Of a stretch of DNA of 64,000 nt, positions 24,206 through 34,194 are shown in pieces. The first letter of the stretch is position 1, and each line of letters starts with the position of its first letter. The notes under the pieces were generated by a model. That model did not search any database and was not told where the DNA came from. It was given only the letters and a program-made list of their open reading frames with translations. This DNA is from 2-02-FULL-47-50 sp964479045 (GTDB taxonomy: Bacteria > Pseudomonadota > Gammaproteobacteria > Eutrophobiales > Eutrophobiaceae): positions 237,198 to 301,197 of the forward strand of contig CAYZJI010000002.1 in NCBI GenBank assembly GCA_964479045.1. The letters run 5' to 3'. The position numbers and the translations under genes were made by a program.

Positions 24206-25606
24206 ATGAGCTGGTTAACCATTGTGATGCAGCTACAAAATCGTCCCTGCCTTGTGGTGGGTGGGGGTACGGTTGCTGCGCGCAAGATCGAAAAGTTGCT
24301 CAAGGCCGGCGCCGTGGTAACTGTGGTGGCTCCGGAACTGTGCAAGGAAGTTGGTGACTTGCGTGATAAAAACCGGGTCACGCATCGTGCAGAATCATTT
24401 CAGGAATCCCATCTGGACGGGATGACACTGGTGATCGCGGCAACTGATCAACTGGAGGTTAATCGGGTCGTCTCGCAACTGGCGCAGGCCCGCAGTTTAC
24501 CGGTGAATGTTGTTGATAACCCGGCATTATGCAGTTTTATTATGCCATCGGTGGTGGACCGTGATCCGGTGCAGATTGCCATTTCCACCGGTGGCGCTTC
24601 TCCGGTGCTCGCGCGTCTGCTGCGCGCAAGACTTGAAACACTGATTCCGGCGTCTTTTGGAAAACTGGCCCAACTCATGGGCAAGTCGCGGGAGCAAGTC
24701 AGGAAACGTTTTCCGGATATGACCCAGCGCCGGCGTTTCTGGGAGCATATTCTGCAAGGCCCCGTCGCCGAAATGTTGTTCGCAGGACAGGATCAGGCAG
24801 CGCTGAAAAGCATAGAACAGCAATTAAATAATGAATCCGTTGATATCAGCCAGCAGGGTGAAGTCTATCTGGTCGGGGGCGGTCCCGGTGATCCGGACTT
24901 GCTGACATTTCGCGCATTACGTTTGATGCAGCAGGCCGATGTGGTGCTGTATGACCGGCTGGTGGCTCCTGCGATCGTTGATCTGGTGCGCAAGGATGCA
25001 GAACGCATTTATGTCGGCAAGGAACGTGATCAACATGCATTGCCACAGGAAGACATCAATCAATTACTTGTCAGGCTGGCAAAAGAGGGTAAACGCGTCC
25101 TCAGACTCAAAGGTGGAGATCCATTTATTTTTGGAAGAGGCGGAGAGGAAATTGAAACTCTGTCAGAAGAAGGTATTCCATTTCAGGTGGTGCCCGGTAT
25201 TACCGCGGCAGGTGGTTGTGCAAGTTATGCCGGCATCCCGCTGACCCACCGTGATTATGCGCAATCGTGCATTTTTGTTACGGGGCACCTCAAGGATGGC
25301 AGCATGAACCTGAACTGGGACGCACTGATACAACCTAAACAGACTATTGCGGTATATATGGGTACGCATGGTCTTGAGACCTTGTGCGGTGAACTCGTCA
25401 AACGTGGTATGTCCAAAGACATGCCTGCCGCGATTGTGCAGCAGGGAACGACACAACAACAGCGTGTGTATACCGGGACCCTGGTCACATTGCCGACAAT
25501 ACCGGAACAATATGATATCAAGCCGCCGAGCATGATTATCATCGGAGAAGTGGTAAAATTGCATGAAAAGCTGGCATGGTTCGAGCCGGTGGGGAACCAG
25601 AAATAA
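24206..25606 (+). CDS. cysG: Siroheme synthase (trifunctional CysG)
   Basis: A 466-residue fusion. Residues 1-~200 are the precorrin-2 dehydrogenase/ferrochelatase part, with RPCLVVGGGTVAARKIEKLL and the SAGASPVLARLLR-like segment (here STGGASPVLARLLR). Residues ~215-455 are uroporphyrinogen-III C-methyltransferase: VYLVGGGPGDPDLLTFRA, VLYDRLVAP, RLKGGDPFIFGRGGEE and VPGITAAGGCASYAGIPLTHRD. It makes siroheme, the cofactor of sulfite and nitrite reductase, which fits its place beside the sulfate uptake genes. It is divergent from the porin-sbp transcript. The ATG at 24206 gives the usual N-terminus. Confidence 0.97.
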   Translation: MSWLTIVMQLQNRPCLVVGGGTVAARKIEKLLKAGAVVTVVAPELCKEVGDLRDKNRVTHRAESFQESHLDGMTLVIAATDQLEVNRVVSQLAQARSLPVNVVDNPALCSFIMPSVVDRDPVQIAISTGGASPVLARLLRARLETLIPASFGKLAQLMGKSREQVRKRFPDMTQRRRFWEHILQGPVAEMLFAGQDQAALKSIEQQLNNESVDISQQGEVYLVGGGPGDPDLLTFRALRLMQQADVVLYDRLVAPAIVDLVRKDAERIYVGKERDQHALPQEDINQLLVRLAKEGKRVLRLKGGDPFIFGRGGEEIETLSEEGIPFQVVPGITAAGGCASYAGIPLTHRDYAQSCIFVTGHLKDGSMNLNWDALIQPKQTIAVYMGTHGLETLCGELVKRGMSKDMPAAIVQQGTTQQQRVYTGTLVTLPTIPEQYDIKPPSMIIIGEVVKLHEKLAWFEPVGNQK

Positions 25607-25678
25607 TCGGATTAATATTTTTGTCATCTATGCAGGATAATAATCCTGTGTAATAAACAGATAAGGGTCATTATCGTG

Positions 25679-26254
25679 ATGAAGAACTTTTATATTTTAA
25701 TGATTGCAGTCATCCTGTTGGCGGGTTGTGCGTTAAGTCCGCAGACGGTCAACATCAATCCGGCACTGGATATCAAGTCATCTTCTGCGGCCACAAAACC
25801 CACGATTGTGGAGCTGACAGTGGTCGACAGCCGAGGTACGCAGGTTCTGGGCCAGCGTGGTGGTATTTATGAGGAAACGTCTGATATCAGCACCGATGCG
25901 AACATGACCGCGAGCCTCGCGCGTAATCTCGCTACTGCCCTGAATACACTGGGCTATCAGGTGGCGCGTCAGGGCGAAGCCGGTGATGCCGTACTTACAG
26001 TGAAGATCAACAAACTGACCTATAGCGTTGGTCAGGAAAAACTTTTATACAAGGTGGAAACCCGCGCGGAAGTACAGGCCGTGTGTCGCAAGGGGACACG
26101 CGAGTTTACCGGGGGTTACAGCGCCACGCGCAAGAAAGATTTCGTGAAAGTGCCAAGCATGGACGAAAATGAAACTATCGTAAATGAAGCACTGGCTGTT
26201 GCATTACAGACCATGCTTAAAGATACCGATCTGATTGCATTTGTTGATCAGTGA
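25679..26254 (+). CDS. YajG family lipoprotein
   Basis: A 191-residue lipoprotein: the signal peptide ends in the lipobox LAGC (cysteine near residue 17) followed by ALSPQTVNINPALDI, as in YajG. The mature part has VELTVVDSRGTQVLGQRGG and an acidic C-terminus. YajG-type proteins are outer-membrane lipoproteins of unknown role. I use the ATG at 25679, one codon after a GTG. The stop overlaps the convergent diguanylate cyclase gene by 7 bp. Confidence 0.85.
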   Translation: MKNFYILMIAVILLAGCALSPQTVNINPALDIKSSSAATKPTIVELTVVDSRGTQVLGQRGGIYEETSDISTDANMTASLARNLATALNTLGYQVARQGEAGDAVLTVKINKLTYSVGQEKLLYKVETRAEVQAVCRKGTREFTGGYSATRKKDFVKVPSMDENETIVNEALAVALQTMLKDTDLIAFVDQ

Positions 26255-27162
26255 GCCTGGCTTTGCAGGGCTTTGTTCGGTGCAACTTCCGGTTCGAAAG
26301 CAACAACACAATTGCGACCGGTGCGTTTGGCACGGTACATGGCACTGTCCGCGGCATCGATCATGTCATTGGACAATTCAAGCTCGTTCATACCGGATGA
26401 ATTTTCATTGAGATGATTGGCGAGTTCCGTGACACCCACGCTGATGGTCATGCGAATATTGCGATCGTGGGTCGTGAAATCAGCTTCCTCAACGGCCATC
26501 CGGATTCTTTCCGCAAGGGCCTTGGCACCATCAAGGCTTGTATTCGGGCACAGCACCATGAATTCTTCGCCACCATAGCGGCCGATGTAATCCGTCACGC
26601 GCAGCCAGCGGGAGCACACCCGTGTAATCTTGATGAGAATTTTATCGCCGGTCAGATGGCCGTAACGATCATTGACCCTTTTAAAATGATCCAGATCGAA
26701 CAGCAGCAGTGAAAATTCCTGTTTGTAACGCAGCGCTTCAGTGAGACGCCTTTCCAGTTCGTTCATTAATGCCCGCCGGTTGGGAATGCCGGTAAGTTCA
26801 TCCGTAATGGCAATACGATAAAGCTTGTCATCAAACTCGCGCTGTTTGGTCATATAAATATGACTGGTGACGGTGATGGTCATGATGGCAATAATCACCA
26901 GTTGACGGTTGGTCAGATCAGCATCAACCGGAACCCCTGAAGCAGTCAGATAATAACCAGCTAATGTGGCGCAGATTCCAAGCAGCCCAAACAGAATGGT
27001 CAGCCGGCGTGAACGTGCCAGCAGACCAAACCCGAGGATTGAAACATAGGAAATCGAGCTTACAACAGCATTGGCCAGTGTGATATCCAGCCAGGCAAAT
27101 AAAGAGCATGCACCCAGACCAAGCGCACCATAGAACCATTCTAACGGGGTTATTGAACGCAT
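26248..27162 (-). CDS. Membrane-bound diguanylate cyclase (GGDEF)
   Basis: A 304-residue protein with several N-terminal hydrophobic helices (about residues 5-110) and a C-terminal GGDEF domain. The active-site motif is RYGGEEFMVLCPN, and five residues before it is an RxxD inhibitory site (RVTD), so it should make cyclic-di-GMP from GTP and be subject to product inhibition. FDLDHFKRVNDRYGHLTGD supplies the metal-binding aspartates. A PilZ-domain protein, a likely c-di-GMP receptor, is encoded 7 kb away at 33764. Confidence 0.93.
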   Translation of the reverse strand: MRSITPLEWFYGALGLGACSLFAWLDITLANAVVSSISYVSILGFGLLARSRRLTILFGLLGICATLAGYYLTASGVPVDADLTNRQLVIIAIMTITVTSHIYMTKQREFDDKLYRIAITDELTGIPNRRALMNELERRLTEALRYKQEFSLLLFDLDHFKRVNDRYGHLTGDKILIKITRVCSRWLRVTDYIGRYGGEEFMVLCPNTSLDGAKALAERIRMAVEEADFTTHDRNIRMTISVGVTELANHLNENSSGMNELELSNDMIDAADSAMYRAKRTGRNCVVAFEPEVAPNKALQSQAH

Positions 27163-27198
27163 CCGTTGATCATAGTCTATCCAGGCTGTTCTGGCAGT

Positions 27199-27600
27199 TT
27201 ATGTGCCTGATTTGTGATCCTTGTCGAGTTTTATCGCTACTGAATTGATGCAGAATCGCTGGCCGGTAGGCACAGGGCCGTCTTCAAATACATGACCGAG
27301 ATGTGCGTCACACTTGCCGCACATGACCTCAACCCGGCGCATACCATAGCTTCCATCGAATTCAGTTTTGACAGCGGCATCCTGCGCAGGGGCATAAAAG
27401 CTGGGCCAGCCGGTACCGGAATCAAACTTGGTTTCTGAATTGAACAATTCATTACCACAACACACACACCGGTATATACCTTGATCCTTGCAGTCGTAAT
27501 ATTCTCCTGTGAAAGCACGCTCGGTGCCTTTCTGGCGGCACACGGCATATTGTTCCGGTGATAATTCCTGCCGCCATTGCGCATCAGTTTTTTTGGTCAT
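27199..27600 (-). CDS. msrB: Peptide-methionine (R)-S-oxide reductase MsrB
   Basis: A 133-residue enzyme that reduces methionine-R-sulfoxide in damaged proteins. Landmarks: GTERAFTGEY, two CxxC zinc motifs (CVCCGNELF and CGKCDAHLGHVF) and the catalytic cysteine in QRFCINSVAI. Length is usual for a stand-alone MsrB. It lies 36 bp upstream of the diguanylate cyclase gene on the same strand (transcribed first) and is divergent from the nuclease gene at 27651. Confidence 0.96.
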   Translation of the reverse strand: MTKKTDAQWRQELSPEQYAVCRQKGTERAFTGEYYDCKDQGIYRCVCCGNELFNSETKFDSGTGWPSFYAPAQDAAVKTEFDGSYGMRRVEVMCGKCDAHLGHVFEDGPVPTGQRFCINSVAIKLDKDHKSGT

Positions 27601-27650
27601 TGCGGTGCTCCGGAATTCAGGTTACGTGATGTTGTTATAGAATGTGATTG

Positions 27651-30338
27651 ATGAATGATCATATATCAGGAATGCTTGCACAGGGATATACCCTGATTAC
27701 ACCCACACGCCGCCTGAGCCGGTATCTGCACCATCATCATGCTGCGCTGCAAATAAAGTCTGGTAAAACCTGCTGGGAGACTCCGGACATCCTGCCCTGG
27801 GACAGCTGGTTGCGGCGCAGTTTTGATCAGGACATCGGTAATCATTTGCCTGACCGCGTATTACTGACAGCGCAACAACAGCAACTGGTCTGGCAGGACA
27901 TCATCGCGCACTCAGCGCACGGTGCAAAAATATTCCAGAAAGCCATCACTGCCCGTCAGGCCATCCGTTCCTGGAATGTGTGCCGACAGTGGCAGATGCC
28001 CATATTTCCTGAGAATTATTATCTGAATGAAGATGCCTTTGCATTTCAGCGTTGGGCCGGGAACTGGCAGCAGTCTTGTGAAAAAAATGCCTGGCTGGAT
28101 GATGCCGTCCTGCCTGATGTGCTGGCAGCATCCGCTTCTGTATTCAGGAACAAAAAAATCTTCCTGTTCGGATTTGATCAATTCACTCCGCAGCAACGGG
28201 CCTTGCTGGGTGCACTCAGCGCATCGGGTTGTGATGTACAGACACAATCATTGCAAAGACGCGGACATCAGGTGTTTGCTTATGGTTACACCGACAGCCA
28301 TGAAGAAATAACCGCAGCTGCCGGTTGGGCACGATCATTGCTCGAAACCACCCATACAGATACCAGAATCGGTATCGTGATCCCCAATCTCAATGCCCTG
28401 CATGAAACAATCGAAAACATCATGGATGATGTATTTAATCCGGCAGCCATACGGGTGGACAGTCCTGCAGCATCACGACCGTATTCAATATCACGCGGGC
28501 AGCCACTGCAGAATTATCCCCTGATCGATACCGCCCTGCAGACAGTGGCATTGGCACAGCAACCGTTACTGCTGGATGAATTCGGACAGATGCTGCGTTC
28601 ACCGTTCATTAAAGGGCATAATGCAGAACAGCAGCAGCGGGCCCGGCTGGATGCGTTGCTGCACAAACAGGGTGAATATCGCATGAGCTTTAACTCCCTG
28701 CGCCGTCTGCTGGAATCAAAAAAATCAAAAGATGATAAATTGCCTGTTGTTTTCCTGAACATTCTCCATGAGCTTGAAAAGCTGTTACAGACGTTGCCCA
28801 AAAAGCAATCTGCCAGCTTCTGGGCACAACAGTTCACGGTCATGCTTAAACTGTGTGGCTGGCCGGGGGAGCGAACATTAAACAGTGCTGAATATCAGAC
28901 TGTCGCTGAATGGCAGGCAATCATGGATCAGCTTGCAGGACTTGATCGGGTGAGTTCCGCAATCAGTTACCGAGAGGCCCTGGGCCAGCTCCGGCAGATC
29001 GTCAGCAACAGCCACTTCCAGCCGGAAACCCTTGAAACGCCAGTGCAGGTCCTTGGCATGACCGGCGTGGCCGGTATGCAGTTTGATCATCTGTGGATTA
29101 TGGGATTGCATGCCGGACAGTGGCCGCCAAAACCCGACCCCGATCCGTTCATACCGATCAAGCTGCAGCGTGATTGTGGTTTGCCTCAATCTTCTCCGGC
29201 ACTGATGCTTGAGCAGTCAGAACAACTCACAGCGAGCCTGATAGACTCATCACCCGATGTGATTCTGAGCTTTCCACGGCAGGATCGTGATCAGATCCTG
29301 CGGCCCAGTCCGTTGATCAAGAAGCAGCTTGCCGATCTGGCATTACGTCCGCCAGTCAATGTCAGCAGTTATGCAAAACTGCTGTATGACTCGCGTCAAC
29401 AGGAAACAATCCATGACAGCCAGGCCCCGGTCATCAGTCCGGGTGAGAAGGTGAGTGGTGGTACGTCCCTGTTCAGGGATCAGGCTGCCTGCCCATTTCG
29501 CGCCTTTGCCCGGCACCGGCTGTTTGCTGAAACGCTGGCAACCCGCGACATCGGACTGGATGGCATGGAGCGGGGTTCACTCATGCATGAAATCATGGAG
29601 AAATTCTGGAAAAAAATTCCCGATCAGAAAACGTTGCTGGATAAACCGCAAAACGAAATCGCAGAAATAATCGAACAGATTGTTCACTATACACTCGTGG
29701 ATTATCAGAAACGTTTCCCACACACGTTTACCGAACGGTTTGTCCGACTGGAAGCAGAACGCCTGCATATCATTATGCAACAGGCGCTGGAGCTTGAATG
29801 CCAACGTCAGCCATTCAGGGTGAAGGCGTGTGAATACTGGCACAGTTTCACCTTGAACGATATTACTATGCGCAGCCGTATCGATCGCATTGATCAGTTG
29901 CTGGATGGGCGGTATGTGATTATTGATTACAAGACCGGCGATGCGAAAGTCACCAGCTGGCTGTCCGATCGTCCGGATGAACCGCAATTGCCCTTGTATG
30001 CCATCACCAGTGACGGTGATATTGCTGCAATTGTGTTTACCCGCCTCCGGCGCGGTGAAGTGGCTTTTGCCGGACTCGCTGAACAGCAAGATCTGTTGCC
30101 CGGGGTGAATACTGTCAGCGATACCCGCGGTGTAAAAGACAAGGTTCCTGACTGGCAGTCATTAATTAATGAGTGGCGCAGAGTGTTGAGCGCACTTGCC
30201 ACCCGTTTCCGGGAAGGTGATGCCGTTGTTGGTCCCAAAAACAGCACCACTTGTAATCACTGTGACCTGCATACACTCTGCAGAATTTATGAAAAGGAAT
30301 CAGGAGTCAGGAGCCAGGAGCCAGGAGCCAGAATATGA
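27651..30338 (+). CDS. AddB-like/RecB-type nuclease protein (probable DNA repair)
   Basis: An 895-residue protein resembling the TIGR03623-type probable DNA repair proteins, which replace AddB in some gammaproteobacteria. The N-terminal two thirds look like a degenerate helicase (TPTRRLSRYLHH, RIGIVIPNLNALHE, GMTGVAGMQFDHLWIMGLH). The C-terminus is a RecB-type nuclease with VIIDYKTGD, and an Fe-S staple: one cysteine in AACPFRAFARHRL and three in CNHCDLHTLC. It overlaps the helicase gene by 4 bp (ATGA), so the two likely form one double-strand break processing enzyme. The last ~12 residues are encoded by a heptamer repeat (30295-30329). Confidence 0.85.
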   Translation: MNDHISGMLAQGYTLITPTRRLSRYLHHHHAALQIKSGKTCWETPDILPWDSWLRRSFDQDIGNHLPDRVLLTAQQQQLVWQDIIAHSAHGAKIFQKAITARQAIRSWNVCRQWQMPIFPENYYLNEDAFAFQRWAGNWQQSCEKNAWLDDAVLPDVLAASASVFRNKKIFLFGFDQFTPQQRALLGALSASGCDVQTQSLQRRGHQVFAYGYTDSHEEITAAAGWARSLLETTHTDTRIGIVIPNLNALHETIENIMDDVFNPAAIRVDSPAASRPYSISRGQPLQNYPLIDTALQTVALAQQPLLLDEFGQMLRSPFIKGHNAEQQQRARLDALLHKQGEYRMSFNSLRRLLESKKSKDDKLPVVFLNILHELEKLLQTLPKKQSASFWAQQFTVMLKLCGWPGERTLNSAEYQTVAEWQAIMDQLAGLDRVSSAISYREALGQLRQIVSNSHFQPETLETPVQVLGMTGVAGMQFDHLWIMGLHAGQWPPKPDPDPFIPIKLQRDCGLPQSSPALMLEQSEQLTASLIDSSPDVILSFPRQDRDQILRPSPLIKKQLADLALRPPVNVSSYAKLLYDSRQQETIHDSQAPVISPGEKVSGGTSLFRDQAACPFRAFARHRLFAETLATRDIGLDGMERGSLMHEIMEKFWKKIPDQKTLLDKPQNEIAEIIEQIVHYTLVDYQKRFPHTFTERFVRLEAERLHIIMQQALELECQRQPFRVKACEYWHSFTLNDITMRSRIDRIDQLLDGRYVIIDYKTGDAKVTSWLSDRPDEPQLPLYAITSDGDIAAIVFTRLRRGEVAFAGLAEQQDLLPGVNTVSDTRGVKDKVPDWQSLINEWRRVLSALATRFREGDAVVGPKNSTTCNHCDLHTLCRIYEKESGVRSQEPGARI
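30295..30329 (+). repeat. Heptanucleotide array AGGAGCC inside 3' end of AddB-like gene
   Basis: Five units in exact 7-bp register: AGGAATC, AGGAGTC and three AGGAGCC. They are translated as the C-terminal tail GVRSQEPGARI of the upstream protein and end just before the start of the helicase gene. Confidence 0.9.
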
Positions 30339-33300
30339 GTAATCAGAATCAGATATCTGTTCCTGATTATGCTGAACGTGAGCAGGCAATCTCTCCGGCG
30401 GGTTCATTCATCGTGCAGGCGCCGGCCGGTTCGGGTAAAACAGAACTGCTCATCCAGCGTTATCTGCGTCTCTTGAGTTTCGTCGATCATCCGGAGGAAA
30501 TCGTCGCGATCACGTTCACCCGCAAGGCCGCAACGGAAATGGAAAACCGCATCATGCAGGCAATCGAGCGGGTGCGCCTGCAAGTGCCGCCAAAAAATGA
30601 TGCCACCCGGTTGACCGGCGAATTGGCCGCTGCTGTGCTGGAGCAGGATGCAAAACAGGGATGGAAACTTGAGCAGAATCCGGGCCGTTTGCGCATACAG
30701 ACGATCGATGCGCTTTGTGCCAGCCTGACCCGGCAGATGCCGATCCTGTCACGTTTTGGCGCGCAACCGGAAACCCTGGATGATGCCGGTGAGCTTTACC
30801 GGGAAGCGGCCGCAAATACACTTGCCCTGCTGGAAAGCGGTGAACACTGGTCTGAACATATTGCCGTACTACTGACACATCTCGACAACAACCTGCCCAA
30901 AGTACGCGACATGCTGGCTGGTATGTTGAAAAAACGGGACCAATGGTTGCGGCATGTCGCCGGAGATATCAACCGTGCTGAACTTGAAGCGGCGCTCAGA
31001 CATATTGTGGAATCCACGCTGTCACATCTGCGGCGGTCATTTCCTGAAAAGTATGTGCATGAATTTTTGGAATGTCTGCGCTACGCCGCTGCAAATATGG
31101 AACGCGACGGCCATGAGTCCCTCATCCGGCTTTGTGCCGGGATCGACCATCTGCCCGGTGTGACTGCAGTTGAATTACCGCGCTGGCAGGCCATTGCTGA
31201 AATCTGTCTGACACAACAGGATGAATGGCGCAAACAGGCCAATGTCAAAATCGGATTTCCGGCGCCGGGCGGCAGTAAAGCTGAGAAAGAAGCGGCAAGG
31301 ATTATGAAAGACCGTTTTCAGGATCTGCTCGCGCAGCTTTCGGGGGATACAACACTGCATGAGTTGCTGATGGAAGTTCGTTATTTGCCGCCATACTGGT
31401 ATACCGACAGGGAGTGGCAGGTGGTCCATGCCTTGTGTGAATTACTGAAACTCGCTGATGCGCAACTCCAGCTCCTCTGTGCGGAACGTAACCAGATCGA
31501 TTTCAGCGGAATCACCCGCGCTGCCATTACGGCACTCGAGTCTGAAGGTACGCCCACCGATCTGGCCCTGCATCTGGATTATCAGATCAAGCATCTGTTG
31601 ATCGATGAATTCCAGGATGTGTCCATCAATCAATATGATCTGGTCGAAAAACTGATAGCAGGCTGGTCTCCCGGCGACGGGCATACACTGTTCCTGGTCG
31701 GCGATCCGATGCAATCCATCTATCGTTTCCGTGAAGCGGAAGTCGGGCTGTTTATCAAAACATGCGAACAGCAACGGCTGGGGCAGATACCGCTGGCCTC
31801 TCTGCGCATCAGTGTCAACTTCCGTTCGGAAGCGGGTGTTGTTGATTGGGTCAATGAAGCATTCAGACAGATATTGCCGGAGCAGGCGGACAGCGCGCGC
31901 GGCGCGGTCAACTATGAACCAGCCATCGCTTTTCACGCGCCGGGCAAGGGACCAGCGGTGCATGTGCATCCCTTAATCAATAGTGATGCATCAGTGGAAG
32001 CTGAGCAGGTGTTGCAACTGGTCAGCACAGCCAGACCTGATCAAACGACGGCCATATTAGTGCGTAACCGCAGTCATCTGGCACAGATTGCGCCGCGGCT
32101 CAAACAGGCCGGTTTGCAGTTTCGTGCCGTTGAGATTGAAGAACTGAATCAGCGTCCTGCCATTCAGGACCTGCTGGCATTGACTCGTGCACTTCAGCAT
32201 TTTGCCGATCGCATCGCCTGGCTCGCCATACTGCGTGCGCCATGGTGTGGTCTGACACTTGCCGATTTGCTGCAGATTGGTAAAGACAAAAACAGAACGG
32301 TCTGGGATGGACTGCAGGATGAGCACTGTATTCAGTCCCTGACCGATGACGGACAACAGCGTGTGTTGAAGCTGCGTGCGGTATTGCATGCCCATTTTGC
32401 ACAGGAACGCAGACGTACATTACGTCGCAGTGTCGAATCAGTCTGGATCAGTCTTGGTGGGCCAGCGGCGCTCAAGGATGAAACGGACTTAATCAATGCA
32501 CGAACGTATTTTGATCTTCTGCAACAGTTCGATACCGGTGGTGAACTCAAACAGCGCGAAACTTTTCTTGAACAGGTTGAACTGCTTTATGCAGCACCGG
32601 ACATTAAGGCGACGGAGAATCCTGTTGAGATCATGACCATCCACAAGGCCAAAGGTCTGGAGTTTGATACGGTAATACTGCCCGGCCTGCACAGGAAAGG
32701 AAGAAGCGACGATGCAGAATTATTACGCTGGACTGAAAATGCAGAAGCGGAACGCAGTGATTTGTTGCTCGCCCCGATCAAGGAAGCCGGGCAGGATGAA
32801 TCACCTGTCTATAAATTCCTGAAGCGGCTGGAACAGAAACGCCAAACACATGAAGAAGGCCGTTTGTTATATGTGGCGGCAACCCGAGCCCGGAAGCAAT
32901 TGCATTTACTGGCGACCATGAAAACCAGTAACAAGGGTGAACTGATTAATCCGCCCGAGAACTCATTACTAAAACACCTCTGGCCTGTGGTGGAGGCGCG
33001 ATTCCGGCAGGAATGGTCACAATCCTCTTCGACCGCGGCCGGTATACAGGTCGAAACCGGGACTTCCGGCAATGTATTACGACGCTTGAATAGCGGCTGG
33101 AACCTGCCGCATGCACCGGAACCGTTCCGGTGGCAAGTGGAAACCCGGAGTGTGGATCTGCCAGCGGCCATCCCGGAATATGAGTGGGCCGGTGCAGCCA
33201 TACGGAAAGTGGGGACTGTGGTGCATCGTTATATACAATGCATGGCGGAAGAAGGGTTGGGAAAATGGAACGAGTCTTTTATTGTCAGCAGGCAGCCGCA

Positions 33301-33712
33301 TTACAAACAGGCCCTGAAACAACTGGGTGTGGTCAACAAGGATCTGGACTGGGCCAGTGATAGTGTTATGCAGGCACTTACGAAGATGATCAACGATGAA
33401 CGTGGACGCTGGATACTTCAATCCGATCATCTTGATGCCCGTAATGAATACCGGGTGACCGGCCTGCATGAAGGCCAAATTGTGAATATTGTTATTGATC
33501 GCACATTTGTGGATGAGAACGGCGCACGCTGGATTATTGACTACAAAACCAGTCGTCATGAAGGCCCCGATCTGGAGGCCTTCCTCAATCGTGAGCAGGA
33601 GCGCTATCAACAGCAACTTGAAAAATATGCGGATCTGATGCGCAATTTTGATCCACGGCCGATCAGAGCCGGCCTCTATTTTCCCTTGTTACAGGGCTGG
33701 CGGGAGTTTTAA
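30335..33712 (+). CDS. UvrD/REP-family helicase-nuclease (AddA-like)
   Basis: An 1125-residue superfamily 1A helicase with a C-terminal RecB-like nuclease, the architecture of AddA. Walker A is QAPAGSGKTELLIQRYL near residue 30; Walker B is LLIDEFQDVSINQ near 427; later motifs are GDPMQSIYRFREAE, VNFRS and MTIHKAKGLEFDTVILPG. The nuclease motif WIIDYKTSRHEG is near residue 1068. With the AddB-like protein it should unwind and trim double-strand ends for homologous recombination. It starts within the stop of the upstream gene. Confidence 0.92.
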   Translation: MSNQNQISVPDYAEREQAISPAGSFIVQAPAGSGKTELLIQRYLRLLSFVDHPEEIVAITFTRKAATEMENRIMQAIERVRLQVPPKNDATRLTGELAAAVLEQDAKQGWKLEQNPGRLRIQTIDALCASLTRQMPILSRFGAQPETLDDAGELYREAAANTLALLESGEHWSEHIAVLLTHLDNNLPKVRDMLAGMLKKRDQWLRHVAGDINRAELEAALRHIVESTLSHLRRSFPEKYVHEFLECLRYAAANMERDGHESLIRLCAGIDHLPGVTAVELPRWQAIAEICLTQQDEWRKQANVKIGFPAPGGSKAEKEAARIMKDRFQDLLAQLSGDTTLHELLMEVRYLPPYWYTDREWQVVHALCELLKLADAQLQLLCAERNQIDFSGITRAAITALESEGTPTDLALHLDYQIKHLLIDEFQDVSINQYDLVEKLIAGWSPGDGHTLFLVGDPMQSIYRFREAEVGLFIKTCEQQRLGQIPLASLRISVNFRSEAGVVDWVNEAFRQILPEQADSARGAVNYEPAIAFHAPGKGPAVHVHPLINSDASVEAEQVLQLVSTARPDQTTAILVRNRSHLAQIAPRLKQAGLQFRAVEIEELNQRPAIQDLLALTRALQHFADRIAWLAILRAPWCGLTLADLLQIGKDKNRTVWDGLQDEHCIQSLTDDGQQRVLKLRAVLHAHFAQERRRTLRRSVESVWISLGGPAALKDETDLINARTYFDLLQQFDTGGELKQRETFLEQVELLYAAPDIKATENPVEIMTIHKAKGLEFDTVILPGLHRKGRSDDAELLRWTENAEAERSDLLLAPIKEAGQDESPVYKFLKRLEQKRQTHEEGRLLYVAATRARKQLHLLATMKTSNKGELINPPENSLLKHLWPVVEARFRQEWSQSSSTAAGIQVETGTSGNVLRRLNSGWNLPHAPEPFRWQVETRSVDLPAAIPEYEWAGAAIRKVGTVVHRYIQCMAEEGLGKWNESFIVSRQPHYKQALKQLGVVNKDLDWASDSVMQALTKMINDERGRWILQSDHLDARNEYRVTGLHEGQIVNIVIDRTFVDENGARWIIDYKTSRHEGPDLEAFLNREQERYQQQLEKYADLMRNFDPRPIRAGLYFPLLQGWREF

Positions 33713-33763
33713 TTCTTCATATAGAGATGGAAACAATACTGACCGAGGTTTATATTTTCATAA

Positions 33764-34174
33764 ATGGATAAAAGGGATAGTACAGACATGAGCCCGACAA
33801 ACTACGAAGAAAAACGCAAACACCCCCGCATCGTCGTTAATAAGCCTGTGTCCATGGTTTTGTCTACTGGGGAGGTCCTCAATGCCAGCCTGTATGATAT
33901 TTCACTGGGAGGAATCCAGGTGCATTGCGATAAAACCGCTGCACACAAATTCCAGTATGAATACGAAACCACCAAGGAAAAAGGCACGACCCGTTTTCCG
34001 GTTACTTTCAAACTTCCACTCAGGGCAGGGCTGGAAACACTCGAGGCATTATGCCGCATGGTATATATTCTGAAACACAGTCATGATGATTACGCCATAG
34101 GCTTGGAATTTGCTCAACTGAGGAATGATAGCGAAAATATTCTGCGAAATTTTATTGCAGGTATACAAAAATAA
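33764..34174 (+). CDS. PilZ domain protein
   Basis: A 136-residue single-domain protein. The c-di-GMP binding signature is complete: an RxxxR-type site in EEKRKHPRIVV and DISLGGIQVHC for the (D/N)xSxxG motif. It should bind cyclic-di-GMP and act on a partner that cannot be named. The start may be the ATG at 33764 or the one at 33788, which has GGGA ten bases upstream. Confidence 0.9.
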   Translation: MDKRDSTDMSPTNYEEKRKHPRIVVNKPVSMVLSTGEVLNASLYDISLGGIQVHCDKTAAHKFQYEYETTKEKGTTRFPVTFKLPLRAGLETLEALCRMVYILKHSHDDYAIGLEFAQLRNDSENILRNFIAGIQK

Positions 34175-34194
34175 ATACAGGTCATTGCACGCTG

